A DNA stretch of 64,000 nucleotides from Cupriavidus pauculus (GTDB taxonomy: Bacteria > Pseudomonadota > Gammaproteobacteria > Burkholderiales > Burkholderiaceae). Within the stretch, counting starts at the first letter, position 1; each line of letters opens with the position of its first letter. The notes below the pieces were generated by a model. The model was given only the letters and a program-made list of their open reading frames with translations. It made no database searches and was not told the origin of the DNA. A program made the translations under genes and the position numbers. Below are positions 31,209 through 40,805 of this stretch, piece after piece. Where the stretch lies: NCBI RefSeq assembly GCF_022179805.1, contig NZ_BPUO01000008.1, forward strand, positions 124,001 through 188,000, given 5' to 3'.

Positions 31209-31724
31209 CAGGAGCTCCTCGATTATGTATTGGGTCATTCCGGGCAGAGTCGGCATGACCGGCGCAATCGAACAACACCCGCGAGGAAGAGGCGCCGCCT
31301 GACGTGGCGAACGGTACGGCCCAATGCGGAAGACGGGCCTGCGATGAAGACAGTGAAGCGAATGCGGGGCCCGGCATGTGTCGGCGTCCGCACATCGAAA
31401 GATGCCACGGCCACCTTAGTTCGGAAAGACAACGTTGATGCGTTCTCTATTGCGCAAGCGCTTCGCCTGCCCCGCTTCTCCAACACGGCTGGCCGGAAGG
31501 GTGGCCCGGCTGCCGGTCGGCAAAGCAGCCCGCATTATAGGGGGAAAGTTGCACCCTGATGAAGCGAACTTGATCCCCATTGAGGAAAACCCGACAACTT
31601 ATGCCACCAGTTGCAACCTTCCAACGGCAGGAAGCATCACCGAAATGCGGTTTCACAACAGTTGTGCATGGCCGACCCTGCCCCAGGGGTTGCTCCCGCC
31701 CCCGACCTGCGGTCACCCAATAAA
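31209..31724. other. Long livJ upstream region with candidate promoter
   Basis: No gene is visible. On the minus strand a perfect -10 TATAAT (positions 31539-31534), in the context CTATAATGCGGG, is the best promoter, though its -35 is weak. It would give livJ a leader of about 320 nt. A promoter nearer to livJ is possible but I cannot identify one. Confidence 0.45.
31534..31539 (-). promoter_or_regulatory. Candidate -10 element for livJ
   Basis: A TATAAT hexamer reading towards livJ, about 320 bp upstream of the start codon. The -35 region 16-18 bp further up (TTCATC-like) matches poorly. Confidence 0.5.
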
Positions 31725-31750
31725 AACGCCCCGGCATGCCGGGGCGTTCT
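31717..31750 (-). terminator. Terminator after gltA
   Basis: A perfect palindrome AACGCCCCGGCA/TGCCGGGGCGTT (31725-31748) followed on the minus strand by TTTTTATTGG. It lies about 30 bp after the gltA stop. Confidence 0.88.
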
Positions 31751-31777
31751 TCACTGCAAGGTGATGCGTATGGCGGC

Positions 31778-33079
31778 TTAGCGCTTGGCCATGTCCGGCA
31801 CGTCGCGGGCGGCGTTGCCGTTGAACAGCTGGCGCGGGCGGCCGATCTTGTATTCCGGATCGGTGATCATCTCTTCCCACTGCGAGATCCAGCCCGGCGT
31901 ACGTGCCAGGGCGAAGATGCAGGTGAACAGCGAGGTCGGGATGCCCAGTGCGCGCTGCACGATACCCGAGTAGAAGTCCACGTTCGGGTACAGCTTGCGG
32001 CTCACGAAGTACTCGTCTTCCAGCGCGATCTTTTCCAGTTCCATGGCCAGCTTGAACAGCGGGTCGTTGTGCAGGCCCAGTTCGTTCAGCACTTCATGGC
32101 AGGTCTCGCGCATCAGCTTGGCGCGCGGATCGTAGTTCTTGTACACGCGGTGGCCAAAGCCCATCAGGCGCACGCCCGAGTTCTTGTCCTTGACCTGCTT
32201 GATGAACTCGTTGATGTTGTCGACGCTGCCGATTTCTTCCAGCATCTTCAGCGCGGCTTCGTTCGCGCCGCCGTGGGCCGGACCCCACAGGCAGGCCACG
32301 CCGGCGGCGATGGCTGCGAACGGGTTCGTGCCCGACGAACCGGCCAGGCGAACCGTCGACGTCGACGCGTTCTGCTCGTGGTCGGCGTGCAGGATGAAGA
32401 TGCGGTCCAGTGCGCGTTCCAGCACCGGGTTCACGGTGTACGGTGCGCACGGCGTGCCGAACATCATGCGCATGAAGTTGCCCGAGTACGACAGGTCGTT
32501 CTGCGGGTACACATACGGCTGGCCGATGTTGTACTTGTACGCCATGGCGACCAGGGTCGGCATCTTGGCGATCAGGCGAATGGCCGAGATCTCGCGCTGG
32601 TGCGGATCGTCGATGTCCATTGCGTCGTGGTAGAACGCGCTCATCGCACCAACCAGGCCCGTCAGCACGGCCATCGGGTGGGCGTCGCGGCGGAAACCGC
32701 GCAGGAAGAATTGCAGTTGCTCGTGAACCATCGTGTGGTTCATCACCGAGTTCACAAACTCTTCCTTCTGCTTGGCGTTGGGCAGTTCGCCCTTCAGCAG
32801 CAGGTAGCAGGTCTCGAGGTGATCGCACTTTTGCGCGAGTTGTTCGATCGGGAAGCCGCGATACAGCAGCTCGCCCTTGTCACCGTCGATGTAGGTGATC
32901 TTCGAGTTGCACGAAGCGGTCGACATGAACCCCGGGTCATAGGTGAACTTGCCGGTTTGACCGTACAGCTTGCGAATGTCGATCACATCCGGGCCAACGG
33001 TGCCCTGGTAGATCGGCAGCTCAACGCTGGGGGAACCATCGGAAAACGATAGCGTGGCTTTCACATCGGACGGCGTCAT
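31778..33079 (-). CDS. gltA: Citrate synthase
   Basis: A 433-residue hexameric-type (type II) citrate synthase that condenses acetyl-CoA and oxaloacetate. Catalytic His residues are in [21 protein letters not shown] and [15 protein letters not shown]; the N-terminal beta region typical of Gram-negative NADH-regulated enzymes is present ([21 protein letters not shown]). Last gene of sdhCDAB-sdhE-gltA, 42 bp after sdhE, and followed by a terminator. Confidence 0.97.
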   Translation of the reverse strand: MTPSDVKATLSFSDGSPSVELPIYQGTVGPDVIDIRKLYGQTGKFTYDPGFMSTASCNSKITYIDGDKGELLYRGFPIEQLAQKCDHLETCYLLLKGELPNAKQKEEFVNSVMNHTMVHEQLQFFLRGFRRDAHPMAVLTGLVGAMSAFYHDAMDIDDPHQREISAIRLIAKMPTLVAMAYKYNIGQPYVYPQNDLSYSGNFMRMMFGTPCAPYTVNPVLERALDRIFILHADHEQNASTSTVRLAGSSGTNPFAAIAAGVACLWGPAHGGANEAALKMLEEIGSVDNINEFIKQVKDKNSGVRLMGFGHRVYKNYDPRAKLMRETCHEVLNELGLHNDPLFKLAMELEKIALEDEYFVSRKLYPNVDFYSGIVQRALGIPTSLFTCIFALARTPGWISQWEEMITDPEYKIGRPRQLFNGNAARDVPDMAKR

Positions 33080-33121
33080 GTCGGTTCCTTCAAATACTGT
33101 GAATAATAGTGTTGACCAAAC

Positions 33122-33403
33122 TCAGACCGAACGCAGCAGGCTGAGTACCCGTTGCATCGGGGGCGTGTCGAGCTCACCGTCCAGCTCCTTGCGTACAAGC
33201 AGCAGGTCCATCAACTCGTTGTCGCTAAGCTCGAACAGCTCGCTCAGCGATGCCACGTCCTCATCGGACAGGCTCTCCTCGTAACGGTTGAAGAAACGTT
33301 CGACGATGATGTCGTTCTCCAGGAGGCCGCGGCGGGCGCGCCAGCGAAGACGGGCACGCTTGTGCGGGTCGGCCTGATGGGAGAAAGTGGTGGAAAGACT
33401 CAT
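33122..33403 (-). CDS. sdhE: FAD assembly factor SdhE
   Basis: A 93-residue protein of the SdhE/YgfY/CptB family that promotes covalent FAD attachment to SdhA. The hallmark RGLLE motif (RRGLLENDIIVERFF) is present. The start at 33403 (MSLSTTFSHQAD) follows AAGAAGG. It lies between sdhB (151-bp gap) and gltA, in keeping with its role in maturing the complex encoded upstream. Confidence 0.92.
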   Translation of the reverse strand: MSLSTTFSHQADPHKRARLRWRARRGLLENDIIVERFFNRYEESLSDEDVASLSELFELSDNELMDLLLVRKELDGELDTPPMQRVLSLLRSV

Positions 33404-33554
33404 GGTCAGCCTTCTTTGACCGGCGCCCAGCCCGACTTGATATCGCATCGGGCTGACGCGCCGCTTACATCAACTACAACAACTACAAGCTCTGCAGACT
33501 GCCTGTCTGCGCAGCGTGTGACGCGCCACGCAGAAGGCAGTTTATACCGGCCAA

Positions 33555-34256
33555 TTAAACAGCGCGGCGAACCATCAGTTCCTTGATCTTGCCAATCGCC
33601 TTCGTCGGATTGAGGCCCTTCGGGCACACGTCGACGCAGTTCATGATGCTGTGGCAGCGGAACAGGCGGTACGGGTCGTTCAGGTTGTCCAGACGCTCGT
33701 TCGTAGCCTGGTCGCGGCTGTCCGCGATGAAGCGGTAGGCTTGCAGCAGGCCGGCGGGGCCGACGAACTTGTCCGGATTCCACCAGAACGACGGGCACGA
33801 CGTGGAGCAGCTTGCGCACAGAATGCACTCGTACAGGCCGTCCAGCTCGTCACGTTCCTGCGGCGACTGCAGACGCTCCTTCTCGGGCGGCGGCTCATCG
33901 TTGATCAGGAACGGCTTGATCGAGTTGTACTGCTTGAAGAAGTTCGTCATGTCGACGATCAGGTCGCGCACCACCGGCAGGCCGGGCAGCGGACGCAGCA
34001 CGATGCGGTCCGGCAGCTCGCGCATGTTCGTCAGGCAGGCCAAGCCGTTCTTGCCGTTGATGTTCATCGCGTCCGAACCGCACACGCCTTCGCGGCACGA
34101 ACGGCGGAACGAGATCGTCTCGTCCAGCTTCTTCAGCTTGACCAGTGCGTCCAGCAGCATGCGCTCGTGACCGTCGAGCTCAACCTCGTACGTCTGCATG
34201 CGGGGGGCTGCGTCCTTGTCCGGATCGTAGCGGTAGACTTCAAAAATACGCTTCAT
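33555..34256 (-). CDS. sdhB: Succinate dehydrogenase iron-sulfur subunit
   Basis: A 233-residue subunit carrying three clusters: [2Fe-2S] in SCREGVCGSDAMNINGKNGLAC, [4Fe-4S] starting CILCASCSTSCP, and [3Fe-4S] CHSIMNCVDVCPKGLNP. It passes electrons from SdhA flavin to quinone in the membrane. It begins 30 bp after sdhA. The N-terminus MKRIFEVYRYDPDKDAAPRM is typical. Confidence 0.97.
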   Translation of the reverse strand: MKRIFEVYRYDPDKDAAPRMQTYEVELDGHERMLLDALVKLKKLDETISFRRSCREGVCGSDAMNINGKNGLACLTNMRELPDRIVLRPLPGLPVVRDLIVDMTNFFKQYNSIKPFLINDEPPPEKERLQSPQERDELDGLYECILCASCSTSCPSFWWNPDKFVGPAGLLQAYRFIADSRDQATNERLDNLNDPYRLFRCHSIMNCVDVCPKGLNPTKAIGKIKELMVRRAV

Positions 34257-34286
34257 TTCTGTGGGTCCTGTTTTTTCTGGCGCCGC

Positions 34287-36065
34287 TTAGAACGTACGGG
34301 CCTTCGGCGGAACCGATTCCACCGTCAGCGGTTGCATCTTCACCGGCTTGTAGTCCAGGCGGTTGCCTTCGCTGTAGAACAGCGAGTGCTTGAGCCAGTT
34401 GTCGTCGTCGCGGTTCGGGAAATCGCTGTGTGCGTGGGCACCGCGCGATTCCTTGCGAGCTGCAGCCGAAATCATCGTTGCCTTGGCCACTTCGACCAGG
34501 TTGGCCACTTCCAGGGCTTCCACCAGTGCGGTGTTGAAGACCTTGGACTTGTCCTTCAGGTGGATGTTGTCGGCACGCTCGGCCACTTCCAGGATGCGCT
34601 CGACACCTTCGTCCATCAGCTTCTGCGTACGGAACACGCCGGCATGCGACTGCATGTTGCGGCGGATGTCGTTGGCCACGTCCTGCGTGTACTCGCCCGA
34701 GCTCGTTGCCTGCAGCTTGGCCAGACGGGCCATGGCGCGGTCAGCGGCGTCGGCCGGCAGCGGCTTGTGTTCCTTCTGCTTGCTGGCGTTGGCGACGATG
34801 TGGTTGCCGGCCGCACGGCCGAACACCACCAGATCCAGCAGCGAGTTCGTGCCCAGGCGGTTGGCGCCGTGCACCGACACGCACGAGCATTCGCCGATTG
34901 CGTAGAAACCGTTCACGACTTCGTTCGGGTTGCCGTTCTTCGGCACCACGACCTGACCGTGGAAGTTCGTCGGAATGCCACCCATCTGGTAGTGGATGGT
35001 CGGCACGACGGGGATCGGTTCCTTGATCGCGTCGACGTTGGCGAACTTCATGCCGATTTCGCGGATCGACGGCAGACGCTTCATGATGGTCTCGGCACCG
35101 ACGTGAGTCAGGTCGAGCAGCACGTAGTCGCCGTTCGGGCCGCAACCACGGCCTTCCTTGATTTCCTGGTCCATCGAGCGCGACACGAAGTCACGCGGCG
35201 CCAGATCCTTCAGCGTCGGGGCATAACGCTCCATGAAGCGCTCGCCATCCTTGTTACGCAGGATGCCGCCTTCGCCACGCACGCCTTCCGTGATCAGCAC
35301 GCCCGCGCCGGCCACGCCGGTCGGGTGGAACTGCCAGAATTCCATGTCTTCCAGCGGCACGCCAGCGCGCGCTGCCATGCCCAGGCCGTCACCGGTGTTG
35401 ATGAAGGCGTTGGTGGAAGCCGCGTAGATCCGGCCGGCACCGCCGGTCGCGAACAGCGTGGTCTTGGCTTCGAGGATATAGACTTCGCCGGTTTCCATTT
35501 CCAGCGCGGTCACGCCCAGCACGTCGCCTTCTTCGTCACGAATCAGGTCCAGTGCCATCCACTCCACGAAGAAGTGGGTCTTGGCGCGCACGTTGCGCTG
35601 GTACAGCGTGTGCAGCAGCGCGTGGCCGGTACGGTCAGCCGCGGCGCAGGCACGCTGCACGGGCTTTTCACCGTAGTTGGCCGTGTGGCCGCCGAACGGG
35701 CGCTGGTAGATCGTGCCATCGGCGTTACGGTCGAACGGCATGCCGAAGTGTTCGAGCTCGTACACGACGTTGGGGGCTTCACGGCACATGAACTCGATGG
35801 CGTCCTGGTCACCCAGCCAATCAGAGCCCTTGATGGTGTCGTAGAAGTGGTAGTGCCAGTTGTCCTCGCTCATATTGCCGAGCGAGGCACCGATACCGCC
35901 CTGCGCCGCCACGGTGTGCGAGCGGGTCGGGAACACCTTCGACAGCACGGCCACGCTCAGGCCGGCTTCCGCGAGCTGGAGGGATGCGCGCATCCCAGCG
36001 CCGCCCGCCCCGACGATGACCACGTCAAATTTACGACGCGGCAATCCAGTCTTGACTGCGACCAT
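34287..36065 (-). CDS. sdhA: Succinate dehydrogenase flavoprotein subunit
   Basis: A 592-residue catalytic subunit. The FAD motif GAGGAGMRASLQLAEAGL is at the N-terminus and the covalent-FAD His is in TRSHTVAAQGGI. The active-site region HPTGVAGAGVLITEGVRGEGG and the C-terminal GECSCVSVHGANRLGTNSLLDLVVFGRAAG are intact. It starts 3 bp after sdhD, so translation is closely coupled. Confidence 0.97.
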   Translation of the reverse strand: MVAVKTGLPRRKFDVVIVGAGGAGMRASLQLAEAGLSVAVLSKVFPTRSHTVAAQGGIGASLGNMSEDNWHYHFYDTIKGSDWLGDQDAIEFMCREAPNVVYELEHFGMPFDRNADGTIYQRPFGGHTANYGEKPVQRACAAADRTGHALLHTLYQRNVRAKTHFFVEWMALDLIRDEEGDVLGVTALEMETGEVYILEAKTTLFATGGAGRIYAASTNAFINTGDGLGMAARAGVPLEDMEFWQFHPTGVAGAGVLITEGVRGEGGILRNKDGERFMERYAPTLKDLAPRDFVSRSMDQEIKEGRGCGPNGDYVLLDLTHVGAETIMKRLPSIREIGMKFANVDAIKEPIPVVPTIHYQMGGIPTNFHGQVVVPKNGNPNEVVNGFYAIGECSCVSVHGANRLGTNSLLDLVVFGRAAGNHIVANASKQKEHKPLPADAADRAMARLAKLQATSSGEYTQDVANDIRRNMQSHAGVFRTQKLMDEGVERILEVAERADNIHLKDKSKVFNTALVEALEVANLVEVAKATMISAAARKESRGAHAHSDFPNRDDDNWLKHSLFYSEGNRLDYKPVKMQPLTVESVPPKARTF

Positions 36066-36068
36066 TTA

Positions 36069-36434
36069 TTACACCCTCCAGAGAATCTGAGCAGCGTAGC
36101 CCGCACAACCGACGAGCCACAGAATCGTAAGAACTTGCAGCACGAGGCGCACGGCCATCGGCTTTACGTAGTCCATCCAGATGTCGCGAATGCCGATCCA
36201 GGCGTGAAACAGCAGCGACAGGATAGTCAGGAACGTCAGGAGCTTCATCCATTGGTTGGCGAAGAGACCCGACCAGCCTTCGTACGAAGGATTGCCGAAG
36301 GCGAGATACACCACGGCGAGCACCACGGTGAACACCACCATGACGACTGCGGTAACGCGTTGCGCAAGCCAGTCCTTCAGACCGTAGTGCGCACCGACGA
36401 CAAGACGCTTGGGACCAATATTGTTATTTGCCAC
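36069..36434 (-). CDS. sdhD: Succinate dehydrogenase membrane anchor subunit SdhD
   Basis: A 121-residue membrane protein with three predicted spans. The conserved LLFHAWIGIRDIWMDYVKP segment holds the heme/quinone-site residues. The start is a GTG at 36434 preceded by a strong GAGGAG; no ATG gives the normal N-terminus. It follows sdhC by 10 bp. Confidence 0.92.
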   Translation of the reverse strand: MANNNIGPKRLVVGAHYGLKDWLAQRVTAVVMVVFTVVLAVVYLAFGNPSYEGWSGLFANQWMKLLTFLTILSLLFHAWIGIRDIWMDYVKPMAVRLVLQVLTILWLVGCAGYAAQILWRV

Positions 36435-36444
36435 GTGACTCTCC

Positions 36445-36855
36445 TCAGAACAGGCCGAAAAGCTTCAGCCCGAAAGCCAGGGTGAGCAGCAGGCTGACGA
36501 CCAGCACGGCCTTGGCCGACGTGGCCGAGGCGGGCTTCGAGACGCCGACGTGAACGTCCAGCAGCAGGAAGCGGATGCCAGCGCAGAAGTGATGCAGATA
36601 GCCCCAGATCAGGGCCAGGATCACCAGCTTGACAAAACCGTTGGACAGTAGGGCCGAAAACTTCGCGAAGCTCAGTTCGGAGGTAACGCTCTGTTCGAAC
36701 AGGTACAGAACGAAAGGAAGGAGGATGAACATCATGGCACCGCTTACGCGATGCAGGATGGATACCTTGCCGGCCCAGGGCAACCGGTAGCGCGAGATTT
36801 GCGCGATACCGATGTTCCGGAACTCCGGCCTGGCTTTGTTGGCGGCTTCAGCCAT
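36445..36855 (-). CDS. sdhC: Succinate dehydrogenase cytochrome b556 subunit SdhC
   Basis: A 136-residue membrane protein with three spans. The quinone-site SILHRVSGAMMF and the heme-ligand HHFCAGIRFLLLDVH motifs are clear. First gene of sdhCDAB-sdhE-gltA. I prefer the ATG at 36855 (MAEAANKARPEF) because GGGG lies at Shine-Dalgarno distance; the ATG at 36867 adds four residues and cannot be excluded. Confidence 0.93.
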   Translation of the reverse strand: MAEAANKARPEFRNIGIAQISRYRLPWAGKVSILHRVSGAMMFILLPFVLYLFEQSVTSELSFAKFSALLSNGFVKLVILALIWGYLHHFCAGIRFLLLDVHVGVSKPASATSAKAVLVVSLLLTLAFGLKLFGLF

Positions 36856-37227
36856 GCGAGACCCCATTTGCGGTGAAAAGAAAACTGCAAAAGAACGACA
36901 CTGCCATTACCCCCGATTGCATTGGCGCTTCACAGCGGTTACCGTGAATGCACCGAACTGCATCAAATGTGTGGGTCCACTGGATGCAAATGGATGCAGG
37001 GGAGCAAATCGGCGTGATTTTAGCGCCTTTGTTGCGCGGCGCACCAATAATTTTCGACTATCGCGCACCAACCCGGCATGCCCGACAATCGCACGCGACA
37101 ACGCGTGCACCAACTCCACGCCGAAATATCCAGCCATTGCATTCACGAATGACAATGGTCGGCGCACGTCCCATTTACGCAAGACAATAGTCAGCGTACT
37201 GGACAGACTTTCCATGGTCATGGCACG
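36856..37227. other. Intergenic region between sdhC and the GntR gene
   Basis: Both flanking genes are on the minus strand. This stretch should hold the sdh promoter: it is unusually AT-rich for the window and contains a TAAAAT on the minus strand near 37020, but no clean pair. No copy of the gntR palindrome (38114) was found here. No gene is supported. Confidence 0.35.
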
Positions 37228-38058
37228 TCAGCTCAGATCATTCTGATAGTAGTGCCGCGTCGTGACATACAACGCGCGCCGGACTTCCACGGGACGGTCG
37301 CCATAGGTGAACGACACACGTTCCACCGACAGCAACGGCGACCCGGGCGCCACCGACAACAACTCGGCAGCCGTATTATCGGCAGCCACGGCCCGAATCT
37401 TTTCCGTGGCGCGAATCATCCGCGTACCGAACTCGGCCTCGAAGAGCGCATACATCGGGCCCTTCCACTCGGTAAGCTTCTCGGCCGTCAGGCCCTTGAA
37501 GTTGGCGCCCAGCAGCCAGATCTCGTCCAGCACCGTGGCTTCATTGGAAAACGTCAGTACCCGGCGGATCTGCACGACACTGTCGCCGGTACGGATATCG
37601 AGCAGCCTGGCAATTTCGGCCGGCGCCCGCAGCCGCTTGCATTCGAGCACGCGGCTGGCGCCGTAATGGGGTTCACCCTCGTCGGGTACCAGGCGGAGGA
37701 AGCGGAACTTGACCACATCCTCGTGATGGGTTGTCACGAACGTGCCCTTGCCCTGCCGGCGGGCCACCAGGTTGTCGGCGGCAAGCTCGTCGATGGCCTT
37801 GCGGACCGTGCCCTGGCTGACCTTGTAGCGCGCAGCCAGGTCCATCTCGCTCGGGATCATGTCGCCCGGTTTCCACTCGCCGGTCTGCAGGCTCTGCATG
37901 ATGAGGGCCTTGATCTGCTGGTAGAGCGGACTGAAAGTGGGCGACGGCGCGGCGGCGGGATTCGCGGACGGCTGCGTCCCGGCGCCGTTCTGGGGCGCAC
38001 CAGGCTCCGGCGTGCCATTGGGGGCAGACGCGGACGGGGACGTAGGCAGGGATGACAT
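37228..38058 (-). CDS. GntR/HutC-family transcriptional regulator
   Basis: A 276-residue regulator. A disordered Pro/Ala-rich extension (1-42) precedes the winged helix (43-109, IPSEMDLAARYKVSQGTVRKAIDELAADNLVARRQGKGTFV) and a UTRA ligand-binding domain (about 128-270). HutC-type regulators usually sense small organic acids, amino-acid breakdown products or sugars. It is divergent from mdh and sits inside a TCA-cycle island, so control of TCA genes by a carboxylate effector is a reasonable inference. Its promoter overlaps a perfect palindrome at 38114-38133, suggesting autoregulation. Confidence 0.9.
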   Translation of the reverse strand: MSSLPTSPSASAPNGTPEPGAPQNGAGTQPSANPAAAPSPTFSPLYQQIKALIMQSLQTGEWKPGDMIPSEMDLAARYKVSQGTVRKAIDELAADNLVARRQGKGTFVTTHHEDVVKFRFLRLVPDEGEPHYGASRVLECKRLRAPAEIARLLDIRTGDSVVQIRRVLTFSNEATVLDEIWLLGANFKGLTAEKLTEWKGPMYALFEAEFGTRMIRATEKIRAVAADNTAAELLSVAPGSPLLSVERVSFTYGDRPVEVRRALYVTTRHYYQNDLS

Positions 38059-38113
38059 AGGCCGGATTCAACCACAAAAGCGAGAATCGCGTCCAGCGCG
38101 CTATGAAATGTCT

Positions 38114-38133
38114 TATGTCTTATATAAGACATA
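38114..38133. promoter_or_regulatory. Palindromic operator for the GntR regulator
   Basis: TATGTCTTATATAAGACATA is a perfect 20-bp palindrome, with an extra half-site ATGTCTTA immediately before it (38108-38115). It covers the predicted -10 of gntR and lies just upstream of the mdh -35. The GT...AC ends with a central AT-rich core fit HutC-subfamily operators. Confidence 0.75.
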
Positions 38134-38147
38134 TGAATTGACATCAA
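38119..38147 (-). promoter_or_regulatory. Promoter of the gntR gene
   Basis: On the minus strand: -35 TTGATG (38147-38142), 17-bp spacer, -10 TATAAG (38124-38119). The -10 is inside the palindrome, so bound regulator would block it. Confidence 0.65.
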
Positions 38148-38166
38148 TGAGGGCTCACCCTACACT
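38138..38166 (+). promoter_or_regulatory. Promoter of mdh
   Basis: Perfect -35 TTGACA (38138-38143), 17-bp spacer, -10 TACACT (38161-38166). It overlaps the divergent gntR -35. It predicts an mdh leader of about 300 nt; the rest of this gap holds no gene. Confidence 0.6.
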
Positions 38167-38474
38167 CGCGCAGGTCCGCGCCGCCGCCCCCGCCAGGTCT
38201 CTCCCGGGCTACCCTGCCCTCCTTTTTTGAAACCTTCCGGATGCGACGCACCACGCAGCAGTAGTAGACTTACGCCTTGTCGTCCACGACGCCTGCCCAC
38301 GGCCCGCGCGCTCCTTGTCGCCGGCCAGACGCAAGTGCGCGGGCTCCCGGCGGATGCCCGCCTGCCCCGTGGCGATACGCGAACCAGCACCCGGTGATGC
38401 GCCGGCCCGTTCCAGCCCCTGGACGGCCAGCTCCACCGACCGGTTACCCCCTCTTTTCGTTTGGAGACTTACTC

Positions 38475-39458
38475 ATGGCTAAAGCCCCAATGCGCGTCGC
38501 AGTCACCGGCGCCGCTGGCCAGATCGGCTATTCCCTGCTGTTCCGCATCGCCAACGGCGACATGCTCGGCAAAGACCAGCCGGTCATCCTCCAACTGCTC
38601 GACCTCCCGCAAGCCCAGGCCGCCGTCAAGGGCGTGGTGATGGAACTGGAAGACTGCGCGTTCCCGCTGCTGGCTGGCGTGGTCATCACCGACGACCCCA
38701 AGGTTGCCTTCAAGGACGCCGACGTCGCCCTGCTGGTGGGTGCCCGTCCGCGTAGCAAGGGCATGGAGCGCAAGGACCTGCTCGAAGCCAACGCCCAGAT
38801 CTTCACGGTGCAGGGCAAGGCCCTGGACGAAGTGGCCAGCCGCGACGTGAAGGTGCTGGTGGTGGGCAACCCGGCCAACACCAACGCCTACATCGCCATG
38901 AAGAGCGCGCCGAGCCTGAAGCGCGAGAACTTCACCGCCATGCTGCGCCTGGACCACAACCGTGCCCTGTCGCAAATCGCCGCCAAGACCGGCAAGCCGG
39001 TGGCATCGATCGAGAAGATGTTCGTGTGGGGCAACCACAGCCCGACGATGTACGCCGACTACCGCTACGCCACCGTCGACGGCAAGAGCGTCAAGGACAT
39101 GATCAACGATCCGGTGTGGAACAACGACGTGTTCCTGCCGACCGTTGGCAAGCGCGGCGCCGCCATCATCGAGGCACGTGGCCTGTCGTCGGCTGCTTCG
39201 GCTGCCAACGCCGCCATCGACCACGTGCACGACTGGGTGCTGGGTTCGAACGGCAAGGTCGTCACGATGGGCATCCCGTCGAACGGCGAATACGGCATTC
39301 CGAAGGACGTCATGTTCGGCTACCCGGTGACCACGGCCAACGGCAAGTACGAAATCGTGCAAGGCCTGGAAATCGACGCCTACAGCCAGGAAAAGATCAA
39401 CATCACGCTCAAGGAACTGGAAGAAGAGCGTGCCGGCGTGCAACACCTGCTGGGCTGA
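38475..39458 (+). CDS. mdh: Malate dehydrogenase
   Basis: A 327-residue NAD-dependent enzyme that oxidises malate to oxaloacetate. NAD motif [17 protein letters not shown], substrate Arg residues in [15 protein letters not shown], and the catalytic His in [12 protein letters not shown] are present; the length and sequence are of the lactate-dehydrogenase-like cytosolic group. The start at 38475 has GGAG 12 bases upstream; the longer in-frame sequence before it is leader. A strong terminator follows. Confidence 0.97.
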   Translation: MAKAPMRVAVTGAAGQIGYSLLFRIANGDMLGKDQPVILQLLDLPQAQAAVKGVVMELEDCAFPLLAGVVITDDPKVAFKDADVALLVGARPRSKGMERKDLLEANAQIFTVQGKALDEVASRDVKVLVVGNPANTNAYIAMKSAPSLKRENFTAMLRLDHNRALSQIAAKTGKPVASIEKMFVWGNHSPTMYADYRYATVDGKSVKDMINDPVWNNDVFLPTVGKRGAAIIEARGLSSAASAANAAIDHVHDWVLGSNGKVVTMGIPSNGEYGIPKDVMFGYPVTTANGKYEIVQGLEIDAYSQEKINITLKELEEERAGVQHLLG

Positions 39459-39483
39459 TCTTTTTTAGAGCTTCCCGCTCATG

Positions 39484-39530
39484 AAACCGGGGTCCGCATC
39501 GATCGAAAAATCGGCGCGGACCCCGGTTTT
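39484..39530 (+). terminator. Terminator after mdh
   Basis: A 14-bp stem AAACCGGGGTCCGC / GCGGACCCCGGTTT around an 18-nt loop, ending in TTTT. It separates mdh from the CitE-like gene. Confidence 0.85.
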
Positions 39531-39586
39531 GCATTGGGCGACAGTTTTGTCTTCACAATAACCCCCCGTTCCAGACGTATATCAAC

Positions 39587-40567
39587 GTGCATCCATCCGA
39601 GGTCTTGTTCCAGGGCGAAGCCATTCCGGTCCAGTTGCCGGTCTGCGATCACTATGCGGGCAGCGAAAAGCTCATGCGCAAGTCGCTTGCCCTGCAGCAA
39701 GCGCTTGGCCCCGTGTTCGACATTACGTTCGACTGCGAGGACGGCGCCGCCGTTGGCCTGGAGCGCGAGCACGCCCTGCTCTGCGCCCAGTTGATCAACA
39801 GCGCCGACAACGCCCACAACCGCGTGGGCGTGCGCATCCATGATCCGGCCCACCCGAGCTGGCGCGAAGATGTGGACGTACTCGTGTCCGCCGCCGGCGC
39901 CCGGCTGGCCTACGTCGTGGTGCCCAAGGTCACCGACGTGGTCGAGGTGGCCCGCGTCACCGACCATGTCAATCAAGTCGCGCGCGCGGCCGGCATTGCC
40001 CGGCACATCCCAATTCATGTGCTTATAGAGACACATTCAGCACTGGAACAGGTGTTCGAGATTGCGTCGCTGGTGCAGGTGGAATGCTTGAGCTTCGGGC
40101 TGATGGACTTTGTCTCGGCTCACCACGGCGCCATTCCGGGCGATGCCATGCGCTCGCCGGGACAGTTCGAGCACCCGCTGATCCGCCGCGCGATGCTGGA
40201 GATTTCCGCGGCCTGCCATCGTCACGGCAAGGTCCCGTCGCACAACGTCAGCACCGACGTCCAGCAACCCGAGCGCGCTGGCGCCGATGCGCTGCGGGCC
40301 CGCGCGGAATTTGGCTACCTGCGCAAATGGAGCATCCACCCGGGACAGATCGAGCCGATCGTGGCGGCGTTCCGGCCTAGCGACGGCGAGATCGGCGCTG
40401 CCAGCCAGATCCTGCTGGCAGCCCACGAAAACAACTGGGCGCCGATTCGCCATGACGGCCAGTTGCACGACCGCGCCAGCTATCGCTACTACTGGTCACT
40501 GTTGCAACGTGCCCACGCCACGGGCACCCGGCTGCCGCCGCCCGTTGTCGATTTGTTCTTCGAGTGA
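39587..40567 (+). CDS. HpcH/HpaI aldolase/citrate lyase family protein (CitE-like)
   Basis: A 326-residue TIM-barrel protein related to citrate lyase beta subunit and malyl-CoA lyase. The metal/CoA-site segments ITFDCEDGAAVG, HVLIETHSALEQVFEIASL and LSFGLMDFVSAHHG are recognisable, as is the C-terminal KWSIHPGQIEPI. CitD and CitF partners are absent nearby, so it is probably a stand-alone acyl-CoA lyase or thioesterase-like enzyme of unknown substrate. The start is the GTG at 39587 with a weak Shine-Dalgarno. Confidence 0.82.
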   Translation: MHPSEVLFQGEAIPVQLPVCDHYAGSEKLMRKSLALQQALGPVFDITFDCEDGAAVGLEREHALLCAQLINSADNAHNRVGVRIHDPAHPSWREDVDVLVSAAGARLAYVVVPKVTDVVEVARVTDHVNQVARAAGIARHIPIHVLIETHSALEQVFEIASLVQVECLSFGLMDFVSAHHGAIPGDAMRSPGQFEHPLIRRAMLEISAACHRHGKVPSHNVSTDVQQPERAGADALRARAEFGYLRKWSIHPGQIEPIVAAFRPSDGEIGAASQILLAAHENNWAPIRHDGQLHDRASYRYYWSLLQRAHATGTRLPPPVVDLFFE

Positions 40568-40655
40568 AGCCAATTTCATGCGATCACACGCGAAAACTGC
40601 TCTTTCTTGCCGTCAAGTGCCCGATGGCAAACCATCCGCGCGCGATTGTGTAACC

Positions 40656-40686
40656 AATGTCTGACGGGCTTCGCCCTGTCAGACAA
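40656..40686 (+). terminator. Hairpin after the CitE-like gene
   Basis: Inverted repeat TGTCTGAC-GGG / CCCT-GTCAGACA with a CTTCG loop and one bulge, about 90 bp after the stop codon. No T tract follows, so termination efficiency is uncertain. Confidence 0.5.
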
Positions 40687-40805
40687 ATCGTAGAGAATAG
40701 CGGCGGAAAGTTGCCGAGGCGCTACGTGATACACCTTGAAGCGCCGCCGGACTGTTCACCACAACGAGCCCCCTTGACTACCCAAGCAATCCGGAAGGAA
40801 CCCAC

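Noticed and set aside
33651-36485. A 944-codon plus-strand frame opposite sdhB, sdhA and sdhD
   Set aside because: It is antisense to three certain genes and has the usual composition of a GC-driven shadow frame.
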